Part shown: positions 15,214 to 21,766 of the stretch, in pieces
Layout of the letters: every line of letters begins with the position of its first letter
How positions within the stretch are numbered: position 1 is the stretch's first letter
From: Eubacteriales bacterium
GTDB taxonomy: Bacteria > Bacillota > Clostridia > JAQUNY01
Direction: 5' to 3'
Length of the DNA stretch: 22,311 bases
Assembly: GCA_028717405.1 (NCBI GenBank)
Contig: JAQUNY010000010.1
Coordinates: 1 to 22,311 of the forward strand
Made by a program: the position numbers and the translations under genes
The notes under the pieces: generated by a model
Database searches by the model: none
Seen by the model: the letters and a program-made list of their open reading frames with translations, nothing else
What the model was told of the DNA's origin: nothing

Positions 15214-16242
15214 TCATTCCTCCGGAAGGCTGGTGTCATCGGCAGCTTTGTTGTTACCGATAAAGGTACTTTTGTCCGCAATGCTGTCGTTATTGGTCAA
15301 GCCGGAAGCACAGGTTGTTTGTGTTACGAAATATGCCGCAGCGACGCCGCCTTCCTGCCCGGCAGAAAGGTTTTCCTCATTAAGAATGCTTTCTATCTGC
15401 TTTGCCGCCTTTTCTGCAGTTGACCTGTTTTCGAAAATGCCAAATACAGAGGGACCGCTTCCGCTCATAATACTGCCAAGAGCCCCGCATTCTGTCAATG
15501 ATTTTTTTAATAAACGAATCAGCGGGTATTCGGCAGCAGTCACCGACTCAAGGACATTTTTCATATTTGCGGCCATAAGAGCTGTTTGGGATCGTGAAAG
15601 AGCATCGATCAATAAATTTGTGTCGGGTCTCTCTGAGACAGGGAGGCCGGCAGAATCAAATCCGGCGTATGCCCAGGAGGTTTTTACCTCGAAACAGGGC
15701 GCGACAATAAGCAGACTGAAGCCTTCATGAGGGGGCAGCTGCCTCAGACGTGTCCCAGTACCCTCGGCAAACGCTGTGCCGCCTTCGATACAGAAGGGCA
15801 CATCAGAGCCTACGCATGCTGCGGCATTTTTCATGGCTTCACGGTCAAGCCCAAGTTCGTAAAGAATATTTATGCCTTTGAGAACTGCGGCTGCGTCTGA
15901 GCTGCCGCCGGCAAGCCCGGCAGAGACCGGGATATTCTTATTGATGCTTATACGTACGCCTCCTTTTATACCATACCTTTTCATAAGGATGTCGGCTGCT
16001 TTCCATGCGGTATTAAATGCAGGATCACCGCGCCTGTCAGAAGGTATAGTTTCCAGACCGCACAGGATCTCAATGCCCTTTTCGGCTTTTTCCATGTCAA
16101 TTATGTCGCTCAGGTCTACAGATTGCAGGATCATTTCGACATCATGATAGCCGTCAGGCCTTTTACGCAGGATATCAAGCGAGAGGTTTATTTTTGCTTC
16201 TGCCCTCAGTGTTATTTTATTAAGCTTTTTTACTTCGGCCAT
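15214..16242 (-). CDS. ispE: 4-diphosphocytidyl-2-C-methyl-D-erythritol kinase
   Basis: A GHMP-family kinase of the MEP isoprenoid pathway, phosphorylating CDP-methylerythritol. Motifs: AKINLSL (16-22, with Lys17), the ATP-binding loop PVSAGLAGGSSDAAA (105-119), GSDVPF with the catalytic-position Asp147, and the C-terminal GHMP motif MSGSGPSVFG. At 342 residues it is longer than the usual 280-300: the last ~35 residues, after the normal end near YFVTQT, are a polar low-complexity tail (NNDSIADKSTFIGNNKAADD) with no known function. No strong ribosome binding site is seen ahead of the ATG at 16242. A good promoter lies ~130 bases upstream. The gene order veg - ispE - regulator parallels Bacillus (veg, sspF, ispE, purR), with a GntR gene in place of purR. 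Confidence 0.95.
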   Translation of the reverse strand: MAEVKKLNKITLRAEAKINLSLDILRKRPDGYHDVEMILQSVDLSDIIDMEKAEKGIEILCGLETIPSDRRGDPAFNTAWKAADILMKRYGIKGGVRISINKNIPVSAGLAGGSSDAAAVLKGINILYELGLDREAMKNAAACVGSDVPFCIEGGTAFAEGTGTRLRQLPPHEGFSLLIVAPCFEVKTSWAYAGFDSAGLPVSERPDTNLLIDALSRSQTALMAANMKNVLESVTAAEYPLIRLLKKSLTECGALGSIMSGSGPSVFGIFENRSTAEKAAKQIESILNEENLSAGQEGGVAAAYFVTQTTCASGLTNNDSIADKSTFIGNNKAADDTSLPEE

Positions 16243-16369
16243 TTTTGTGTTTTCATCATATTGTTCTAAAATGTATTTTTTCTCCCGGCGAGTGTATTAG
16301 CGGAACAACATGGCCTAAGGTCGACGAAATTACTGGGAAATAAGGGTTACATGCCACATTGCTTCTCTG

Positions 16370-16402
16370 ATGTATTATATACAAAATACATTATTATTTC
16401 AA
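16370..16402 (-). promoter_or_regulatory. ispE promoter with operator-like palindrome
   Basis: On the minus strand TTGAAA (16402-16397), a 17-bp spacer and a perfect TATAAT (16379-16374) form a strong sigma-A promoter. A 7-base inverted repeat, ATGTATT (16370-16376) and AATACAT (16385-16391), spans the -10 and spacer and is well placed to bind a repressor. Confidence 0.65.
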
Positions 16403-16404
16403 AC

Positions 16405-16447
16405 TTTGTTTTTGCCATGTTTGTTTTTGCCATGTTTGTTTGCCATG
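16405..16447. repeat. 15-bp tandem repeat, three units
   Basis: TTTGTTTTTGCCATG is repeated at 16405-16419 and 16420-16434, with a third, 13-base copy (two T fewer) at 16435-16447. The array sits directly upstream of the ispE -35 and downstream of the veg terminator. Each unit has T-tracts with roughly 1.5-turn spacing. Slipped-strand change in copy number is possible. Confidence 0.75.
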
Positions 16448-16456
16448 TTTTGCTGA

Positions 16457-16488
16457 ATAATAAAAGGCCGCCTGTCTGGGCGGCCTTT
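16457..16488 (-). terminator. Intrinsic terminator of veg
   Basis: A perfect 10-base stem, AAAGGCCGCC (16463-16472) with GGCGGCCTTT (16479-16488), and a 6-base loop. On the minus strand it is followed by TTTTATTATT, giving a U-rich tail; the plus-strand tail is poorer. It lies 68 bases after the veg stop. Confidence 0.85.
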
Positions 16489-16555
16489 CCTTTTCTGTTT
16501 GTAAGTTCTGTTTCGGAATGAAAGTTTTCTTCTTCAGGTACGAAGGAGAAGGCGG

Positions 16556-16822
16556 TCAGCTCACCTGTATTCTTTGATTATCTTTGAATACTACCATCTC
16601 AACCGCTTTTGTCAATACATCTGTATAGCTGTAAGATACTCTTCTTATCATATCAAATTCATTCTCGAACTTTATTACAAAAATACTTGGATATGTGTTC
16701 TCAAGGATCCCTTCTTTGATAAATGATTTCTTTCTGCCCTTGTTTGTTTTAAGCTGGACTTTCTCGCCGATGAAGCTCTGTATGTCTCTCTTTACCTGAA
16801 ACAAGTCGGTCTTTTCTATCAA
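16556..16822 (-). CDS. veg: Veg family protein (DUF1021)
   Basis: An 88-residue basic protein matching Bacillus subtilis Veg (86 residues), a small, very highly expressed protein connected with biofilm gene regulation. Seen: KRDIQSFIGEKVQLKTNKGRKK, then GILENTYPSIFVIKFE and RVSYSYTDVLTKAVEM, the conserved core (Bacillus: GILAETYPSVFVI and RVSYSYADILTETVEL). The start is TTG at 16822, with GAGGTG five bases upstream, giving a length that fits the family. A longer frame from ATG 16879 would run through the -10 of the proximal promoter and has no ribosome binding site. Expression should be high, from two consensus promoters. It is the first gene of the minus-strand run and is closed by its own terminator. 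Confidence 0.93.
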   Translation of the reverse strand: MIEKTDLFQVKRDIQSFIGEKVQLKTNKGRKKSFIKEGILENTYPSIFVIKFENEFDMIRRVSYSYTDVLTKAVEMVVFKDNQRIQVS

Positions 16823-16850
16823 ATAAATCACCTCGCTTGCAGTTTTGACA

Positions 16851-16879
16851 ATTGTATCACAAAGGCGATGATTTGTCAA
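16851..16879 (-). promoter_or_regulatory. veg proximal promoter (P2)
   Basis: TTGACA (16879-16874), a 17-bp spacer and TACAAT (16856-16851). This is the same hexamer pair and spacing as the well-known Bacillus subtilis Pveg. The transcript would have a leader of about 22-25 bases. Confidence 0.85.
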
Positions 16880-16887
16880 AAATCATA

Positions 16888-16917
16888 ATTATAGCAACCT
16901 GTATAATGACATGTCAA
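16888..16917 (-). promoter_or_regulatory. veg distal promoter (P1)
   Basis: Perfect TTGACA (16917-16912), an 18-bp spacer and perfect TATAAT (16893-16888). Its start site would fall at the upstream edge of the P2 -35, so the two promoters are packed in tandem with centres 37-38 bp apart. Confidence 0.8.
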
Positions 16918-17271
16918 GGATAAATGCCTGATTTGGGCGATTTACGACGTTTTTCGGGGATTTTCGGCAAATTTCAATCTCGCCGTACATGTTTTTTACA
17001 TTCGGGAAGTCATCAGGCTGCTGCATTTTCGGGAAATTTTCATATAGCAGTATCATTGGCAGATCATCGATGCCTATTAAAAAATGTGTTTAAAATATCA
17101 TTGGCAGCCAAATATAAAATGCATTTAAAAGGAGAGGCGATGCCTTGAATACAATGAAGCCGTATGTTACGATTAATCATACGGCGGGCAGAGGTTGATT
17201 GCCTTGTAAAGTGGCTTGATAAAACAGCCTGATAAACAGTTTATATAATTTTGTTCCGGAGGGACCTGAAT
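16918..17271. other. Intergenic leader region upstream of rhaB, repeat-rich
   Basis: About 350 bases between the divergent veg promoters and rhaB. TATCATTGGCAG occurs at 17051-17062 and 17096-17107, and a related AT-rich word occurs at 17081-17095 (AAAATGTGTTTAAAA) and 17116-17130 (AAAATGCATTTAAAA). GGAGAGG (17131-17137) stands seven bases ahead of a TTG opening a possible 17-codon ORF (17145-17198). An 8-base inverted repeat lies at 17159-17185. GGAGGG (17258-17263) is the rhaB ribosome binding site. No clear rhaB promoter was found. Confidence 0.5.
17159..17185. promoter_or_regulatory. 8-bp inverted repeat upstream of rhaB
   Basis: GCCGTATG (17159-17166) and CATACGGC (17178-17185) are perfect arms around an 11-base AT-rich centre. 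It could be an operator or a leader RNA hairpin. It lies inside the possible small ORF 17145-17198. Confidence 0.45.
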
Positions 17272-18750
17272 ATGTTGAAAGTGCTGGCATTTGATTATGG
17301 AGCAAGCAGTGGAAGAGCTGTCCTTGGGACTTATGACGGAGAGAAGATAGCTCTTGAGGATATACACAGGTTTGCGAATGATCCGGTAATGGCCGCAGGC
17401 AGCTTCTACTGGGATACGCTGAGACTGTATCATGAGATGAAGCAGGGATTGCTTAAGGCACTGAAAGGCGGACATGGCGACATCGCAGGCATGGCCATAG
17501 ACACATGGGGGGTCGATTTTGGCCTGATCGGGCCTTCAGGCAACCTTATTGGCATGCCATACCACTACAGAGATGCAAGAACTGATGGGATTATGGAAAA
17601 AGCGGCTGAGATTCTTCCGCTTAAAGAAATATACAAGATTACGGGCATACAGTTCTTGAAATTTAATACCATTTTCCAGCTGCTTGCAATGAAACTGTCC
17701 CGAAGACCTGAGTTGGAGGCGGCAGATAAGATGCTCTTTATGCCTGATCTTTTCGCTTATTTCCTTACCGGAGAAAAAAACAGCGAGTATACCATTGCAA
17801 GTACTTCTCAGCTGATTAATGCAGTAAGCGGGACTTGGTCGGAAAAGCTGATATCAGCTCTTGGATTTGACAGGAATCTGTTTGCCGGTATTATCCAGCC
17901 TGGAACGATTGCAGGCAAAATTTCGGGAAATGTTGCTGAAGAGCTTGGGATTGAACGGATACCTGTCATTGCTGTCGCTGAACATGATACAGGCAGCGCG
18001 GTGATGTCAGTTCCGGCAGGAATGGGATCAGGCGGAAAGTTTGCTTATTTAAGCAGCGGGACATGGTCGCTTCTCGGGATCGAATCTGATAAGCCTGTAC
18101 TGAGCGATTCTGCATACAAATATAACTATACTAATGAGGGCGGATTCAACAGGACAATAAGGCTGCTTAAAAATATTATGGGCCTTTGGATACATCAGGA
18201 ATGTAAACGGGCCTGGGATAAAGAAGACGTGCCTCTGAGCTTTGATGAACTGGAGGATATGGCCTCAGATGCGGAGCCTTTCAGAAGCTTTATTGATGTT
18301 GACGATGATATCTTTTTTACTCCGGGAGGAATGCCTGAAAAAATTGCCGGATATTGCAGGGATTCCGGGCAACCGGTCCCGGAAAGCAAGGGCAGTATTG
18401 TCAGATGTGTCATGGAGAGTCTTGCAATGAAATACCGGTCGGCTGTCGAAGGCCTTGAAGAGATCGCGGGATATAGACTTCCTCTGCTTCATATAGTGGG
18501 GGGCGGATCAAGGAATGTCCTGCTGTGCAGGTACACAGCCAATGCAATAGGAAGACCCGTTATTACAGGTCCGGTGGAAGCTACAGCGACAGGCAACATC
18601 CTATGCCAGCTTATAGCCCTTAAGGAGCTTAAAGGTATAAAGGATGCCAGGGAAATTGTCAGAAAATCCTTCCCTTCTGTTGAATATCAGCCGGAGGATA
18701 CAAATGCGTGGGATGAGGCATATGCAAAGTACATGTCTGTTTGTGAATAA
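17272..18750 (+). CDS. rhaB: Rhamnulokinase (FGGY family)
   Basis: A 492-residue FGGY carbohydrate kinase that phosphorylates L-rhamnulose to L-rhamnulose 1-phosphate in rhamnose catabolism. Seen: the N-terminal phosphate loop FDYGASSGRAVLG, AIDTWGVDFGLIG, YRDARTDG, GIQFLKFNTIFQL and MPDLFAYFLTG, which together are specific to rhamnulokinases within FGGY, plus the catalytic-position Asp239 in AEHDTGSAV (E. coli RhaB D237), LSSGTWSLLG, and GGGSRN near the C-terminus. The start is ATG at 17272, with GGAGGG nine bases upstream; the in-frame TTG at 17251 lies upstream of that site and was not used. No rhamnose isomerase, aldolase or transporter is next to it, so it is an orphan in this window and its regulation must be read from the leader. 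The rest of the pathway should be elsewhere. Confidence 0.93.
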   Translation: MLKVLAFDYGASSGRAVLGTYDGEKIALEDIHRFANDPVMAAGSFYWDTLRLYHEMKQGLLKALKGGHGDIAGMAIDTWGVDFGLIGPSGNLIGMPYHYRDARTDGIMEKAAEILPLKEIYKITGIQFLKFNTIFQLLAMKLSRRPELEAADKMLFMPDLFAYFLTGEKNSEYTIASTSQLINAVSGTWSEKLISALGFDRNLFAGIIQPGTIAGKISGNVAEELGIERIPVIAVAEHDTGSAVMSVPAGMGSGGKFAYLSSGTWSLLGIESDKPVLSDSAYKYNYTNEGGFNRTIRLLKNIMGLWIHQECKRAWDKEDVPLSFDELEDMASDAEPFRSFIDVDDDIFFTPGGMPEKIAGYCRDSGQPVPESKGSIVRCVMESLAMKYRSAVEGLEEIAGYRLPLLHIVGGGSRNVLLCRYTANAIGRPVITGPVEATATGNILCQLIALKELKGIKDAREIVRKSFPSVEYQPEDTNAWDEAYAKYMSVCE

Positions 18751-18811
18751 TTATGAATTATGAATAAAACGTGAACAATACATTTTGCGAGGATTTTCTG
18801 CCGTTTTTTAT

Positions 18812-18840
18812 TTGACAAGCAGAGGGTGCGGTGCTATAAT
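18812..18840 (+). promoter_or_regulatory. rho promoter, full consensus
   Basis: Perfect TTGACA (18812-18817), a 17-bp spacer and perfect TATAAT (18835-18840), with the extended -10 TG at 18832-18833. The predicted start is near 18847, leaving a leader of about 234 bases. So strong a promoter for rho suggests that control is exerted afterwards, in the leader. Confidence 0.88.
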
Positions 18841-18960
18841 TCACTTGAATTACAGCGGTATTCGTATAATCTCCTCTAAATTCATACTTTTCTTAGAATG
18901 TAAACTTATTTCATTCGTGAGGTTATTTTTGATTTAGCGGTGGAAGTATACATTGTGCCC

Positions 18961-19008
18961 GATTGTCAGTACTTGCCTGCGGCAAAGCTGCAGAGCAGGC
19001 GGGCAATC
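18961..19008 (+). promoter_or_regulatory. Structured element in the rho leader
   Basis: Outer arms GATTG (18961-18965) and CAATC (19004-19008) enclose inner arms GCCTGC (18975-18980) and GCAGGC (18995-19000), with an internal loop on the 5' side. There is no U-run, so it is not a terminator. A role in Rho autoregulation is possible but is inference. Confidence 0.4.
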
Positions 19009-19080
19009 AGGTTGAATGCAGTTAGACCGGATGGCGGGGATACATTCGCTGACGGAAAAATATAATATGGACGGTGTGCT

Positions 19081-21285
19081 ATGGACGACGGCGCTTTAAG
19101 AAAGAAGACGATAACGGATTTGCGTTATATTGCCAAAATCATGGGGATCAAGAACCTGGCAAGGTACAGAAAAGAAGAACTGATACAGAAAATGCGGGAA
19201 ATCGAGTCTAAAGAGGATGAAAAGTCCGGTAAAGTTAAAGATGATATTCAAAATAAAACTAAAACAGATTTAGAGAGAAGGCAGACTGAACCGGTCATGC
19301 CTGTTGAAGAGCTTCCTAAGGAAGCTTCTGTGGCAGTGCAGGAGGCTTTGTCTCTTGAAAAACCAAAAAGAGGCAGACCGAAAAAAAACAGAGCTGATGA
19401 TCCCGGAGAGGGAGAAAATAGATTAAAGGAGAGTGGAGATGGCGGCAGTCAGCTGAAACTCCTGATCCCGGAAGAAAATGAAGCTTCTGATACACCGGCA
19501 GAAGAAAAGGCGGATTCAGAGGAGAAAAAAACCAGGAGGAGGGGCAGACCGCCCAAAAAGAAAGAAGAAGCAGAAGAAGCTGCAGTAAAAGGAGCAAAAG
19601 CAGTAAAAGCAGTAAAAGCAGTAACGGGGGCAGGGGCAGTAAAAGGAACAGAAACTGAAACAAAGACCGGGGCAGAATCAAAAGCTGATAATTCTGCTGT
19701 TGGTACAGGTGCCATATCTGACGGCAAAGGTGCTGCGCCGGATGAAGATATGGAAGGTCAAGGACAGAGGCCTGAAGCGTCTGCGCCCACAAGAAAAGCA
19801 GCGGCACCTGAAGCAATCGAAGATAAGGAGCCTGAAACGCAGGATAATGCAACAGAAAAACCTGCCGGACCGGAACCTGAGAGGCAGCCGTATGCAAGGC
19901 GTCAAACAAGGACAGATTACTACCGGAGAGAACAATCTCCGGGGTATGTCCCAAGATATGACCGTACAAGAAATGAAGGGCGTTATTACACCAACGGACA
20001 GAGCCGTGATGAATATCAGCGCCAGGATGACAGGCAGGGTTATTCGAAAAACTACTCGCAGACCGGTTACCAGCAGTCGCCACAGCAGCCGTACCAACCC
20101 AGGGACGTTGAGATGCTCCAGCAGGCAACTGATTTGGATAAGACTGAAAAAACAGAAGTTGTCGAGAGTGAAGATCCGATCGAAGGCGTGCTTGAAGTGC
20201 TGCCTGACGGTTACGGCTTCCTCAGGAGCGACAATTATTTGTCAGGACCAAAAGATATCTATGTCTCACCTTCGCAAATAAGAAGGTTCGGGCTCAGAAC
20301 AGGAGATAAAATAAAGGGAAGAGGAAGAGTTCAAAGCGCCGGTGAAAAGTTCCAGGCTCTTCTTTATGTCCAGAGTGTCAATGGAGAAGCTCCGGACGTT
20401 GCCGTTAAAAGGACTCCCTTCGAGAACCTTACGCCGATATATCCTGACAGCAGGATAACACTGGAAACTTCACCCAGGGAGCTTTCGACCAGGCTTATCG
20501 ATTTAATAGCACCTGTTGGCAAAGGACAGAGAGCTATGATCGTATCTCCGCCCAAAGCCGGTAAAACCATACTGCTTCAAAAAATTGCAAACAGCATATC
20601 AATAAACTTTCCTGATATGTACCTGATTGTGCTGCTCATTGATGAAAGGCCGGAGGAAGTTACCGATATGCAGCGTTCAATAAAAGGAGAGGTAGTCTCC
20701 TCCACTTTTGACGAGGTGCCGGAAAGACATATAAAGGTCGCTGAAATGGTACTGGAGAGGGCACAGAGGCTCGTAGAACATAAAAAGGACGTGGTTATAC
20801 TGCTTGACAGCATCACCAGGCTGGCAAGGGCGTATAATCTTACGATACCTCCCACAGGAAGGACTCTGTCAGGCGGATTGGATCCCGGAGCTCTTCACAA
20901 ACCAAAAAGGTTTTTCGGGTCGGCGCGAAATATAGAGTTTGGAGGGAGCCTGACAATAGTTGCCACTGCACTCATTGATACCGGGAGCAGGATGGATGAT
21001 GTCATTTATGAAGAATTTAAAGGGACGGGAAATATGGAGCTTCACCTTGACAGAAAATTGTCAGAGAAAAGGATATTCCCGGCAATCGACATACAAAAGT
21101 CAGGAACCAGAAGAGAAGAACTGCTTTTGAACCAGAAGGAGCTTGAAGGCATCTGGGCTATAAGAAAAGCCATGAGCAACATGGGAACAGGTGAAGTAGC
21201 AGAGATACTTATAAACAAGCTTATGCAGACCAGGACGAACAAGGATTTTGTCGACAGTATCAATCTGGCTTTTGTTGAGAGGTGA
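19081..21285 (+). CDS. rho: Transcription termination factor Rho with large disordered insertion
   Basis: A 734-residue hexameric RNA helicase that ends transcription. Residues 1-40 are the Rho_N helical domain (LRKKTITDLRYIAKIMGIK). Residues ~41-360 are low complexity: acidic/basic/Ala-rich with two AT-hook-like cores (KRGRPKK 96-102, RRGRPPKKK 153-161), an AVK repeat (~168-188), then a Tyr/Gln/Arg-rich stretch (~266-341). The RNA-binding cold-shock-like domain is ~364-430 (EGVLEVLPDGYGFLRS). The motor has Walker A PPKAGKT (490-496), IDERPEE (520-526), LLDSITRLARAYN (574-586), the Q-loop DTGSRMDD (633-640) and the R-loop KSGTRREE (673-680), so all functional motifs are intact. E. coli Rho is 419 residues, and the excess is almost all the insertion. 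The start at ATG 19081 fits the family N-terminus, but only a weak GGACGG precedes it. Followed by rpmE. Confidence 0.95.
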   Translation: MDDGALRKKTITDLRYIAKIMGIKNLARYRKEELIQKMREIESKEDEKSGKVKDDIQNKTKTDLERRQTEPVMPVEELPKEASVAVQEALSLEKPKRGRPKKNRADDPGEGENRLKESGDGGSQLKLLIPEENEASDTPAEEKADSEEKKTRRRGRPPKKKEEAEEAAVKGAKAVKAVKAVTGAGAVKGTETETKTGAESKADNSAVGTGAISDGKGAAPDEDMEGQGQRPEASAPTRKAAAPEAIEDKEPETQDNATEKPAGPEPERQPYARRQTRTDYYRREQSPGYVPRYDRTRNEGRYYTNGQSRDEYQRQDDRQGYSKNYSQTGYQQSPQQPYQPRDVEMLQQATDLDKTEKTEVVESEDPIEGVLEVLPDGYGFLRSDNYLSGPKDIYVSPSQIRRFGLRTGDKIKGRGRVQSAGEKFQALLYVQSVNGEAPDVAVKRTPFENLTPIYPDSRITLETSPRELSTRLIDLIAPVGKGQRAMIVSPPKAGKTILLQKIANSISINFPDMYLIVLLIDERPEEVTDMQRSIKGEVVSSTFDEVPERHIKVAEMVLERAQRLVEHKKDVVILLDSITRLARAYNLTIPPTGRTLSGGLDPGALHKPKRFFGSARNIEFGGSLTIVATALIDTGSRMDDVIYEEFKGTGNMELHLDRKLSEKRIFPAIDIQKSGTRREELLLNQKELEGIWAIRKAMSNMGTGEVAEILINKLMQTRTNKDFVDSINLAFVER
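19600..19626 (+). repeat. 9-bp in-frame tandem repeat inside rho
   Basis: GCAGTAAAA is repeated at 19600-19608 and 19609-19617, with a degenerate third unit at 19618-19626 and related units upstream (TGCAGTAAAA at 19581-19590). It encodes the Ala-Val-Lys repeats of the Rho linker. The period is a multiple of three, so copy-number change would alter linker length without a frameshift. Confidence 0.65.
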
Positions 21286-21469
21286 AAAAACAGCAATAAT
21301 CAACTCAGCCATGCTGAGAGCCATCCTGAGCGAGCCCCGAAAGATTTCTGCTTATATTGCACAGGAGTTATTTATATGTTAGAATAGCATTTGTTTCGCC
21401 GGATATATCTGCTTATATGGAGCTGCAGCAGCGAGACATTATGAGGGACCGGGAAGAAGGTGATTACTT
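21286..21469 (+). other. rho-rpmE intergenic region with rpmE promoter candidate
   Basis: A small stem CTCAGC-cat-GCTGAG (21304-21318) follows the rho stop but has no U-tract. A TG-extended -10 (TGTTAGAAT, 21377-21385) with TTGCAC (21357-21362) 17 bp upstream of TAGAAT is a plausible rpmE promoter. AAGGTG about seven bases before GTG 21470 is the ribosome binding site. Confidence 0.45.
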
Positions 21470-21685
21470 GTGAAGGAGAAGATCCATCCCCAATATGGGC
21501 AGGCTGTTGTGAAATGTGCCTGTGGAGAGACTTTTACAACAGGCTCTACTAAAAAAGAGTTGCATGTTGAAATCTGCTCCAAATGCCACCCGTTTTTTAC
21601 AGGGAAACAGAAGATTATAGATTCAGGAGGCCGGGTTGAGAGATTCAACCGGAGGCTTGAGCAAAAAACAGACAAGGCAAAATAA
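21470..21685 (+). CDS. rpmE: 50S ribosomal protein L31, zinc-binding form
   Basis: 71 residues, normal for bacterial L31, a small protein of the large subunit that bridges to the 30S head. It begins MKEKIHPQYG, has the zinc set C16-x-C18 ... C36-x2-C39 (KCACGETF, EICSKCHPFFTG) and ends with the family's GGRVERFNRR. Because it keeps all four cysteines it is the Zn-containing (C+) type, which in other bacteria is replaced by a C- paralogue under zinc limitation. The start is GTG at 21470 with AAGGTG seven bases upstream. The stop codon lies inside the 5' arm of the terminator. The order rho - rpmE - yqhQ-like is common in Clostridia. Confidence 0.96.
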   Translation: MKEKIHPQYGQAVVKCACGETFTTGSTKKELHVEICSKCHPFFTGKQKIIDSGGRVERFNRRLEQKTDKAK

Positions 21686-21713
21686 GGCTGAAAAGAAATC
21701 AGCCTTATTTTTT
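21681..21713 (+). terminator. Intrinsic terminator after rpmE
   Basis: An 11-base perfect stem, AATAAGGCTGA (21681-21691) with TCAGCCTTATT (21699-21709), a 7-base loop and a T-run to 21713. It overlaps the rpmE stop codon. The yqhQ-like gene begins only 54 bases later, so termination may be partial or the next gene may have its own promoter; none is obvious in the gap. Confidence 0.9.
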
Positions 21714-21766
21714 GCCCGATTATTCAAATTTCTACCGGAAGCTATGTTAGATCTTGGGGGAACAGA

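Larger units (their letters stand above)
16243..16555. other. Intergenic region between veg and ispE
   Basis: These 313 bases hold no gene. From right to left (minus-strand order) they contain the veg terminator (16457-16488), a three-unit tandem repeat (16405-16447), the ispE promoter with an overlapping inverted repeat (16370-16402), and a ~125-base ispE leader in which I see no known riboswitch. Confidence 0.6.
18751..19080 (+). other. rhaB-rho intergenic region and long rho leader
   Basis: 330 bases with no certain gene and no clear rhaB terminator. It carries the rho promoter, a 6-base inverted repeat TAATTC/GAATTA (18837-18842 and 18847-18852) across the -10 and start point, and a ~230-base leader with a stem at 18961-19008. 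A GTG-initiated frame (18955-19065, 36 codons) is open but only weakly supported. Confidence 0.55.

Noticed and set aside
16405..16447. Tandem repeat as a CRISPR array, or as a minus-strand micro-ORF rich in His/Gly/Lys/Asn
   Set aside because: There are no spacers between units and no cas genes, so it is not CRISPR. The micro-ORF has no ribosome binding site and only reflects the repeat.
16924..17148. 74-codon plus-strand frame MPDLGDLRRF...
   Set aside because: It starts just beyond the veg P1 -35 with no ribosome binding site, has no recognisable motif, and covers repeat-rich leader DNA.
17244..17249. TATAAT directly ahead of rhaB as its promoter
   Set aside because: There is no -35 at proper spacing, and the start would fall at the ribosome binding site, leaving no usable leader.
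19316..20128. Long minus-strand frames (up to 270 codons) opposite rho
   Set aside because: They are low-complexity Leu/Pro/Ser shadows of the Lys/Glu/Ala-rich rho linker.
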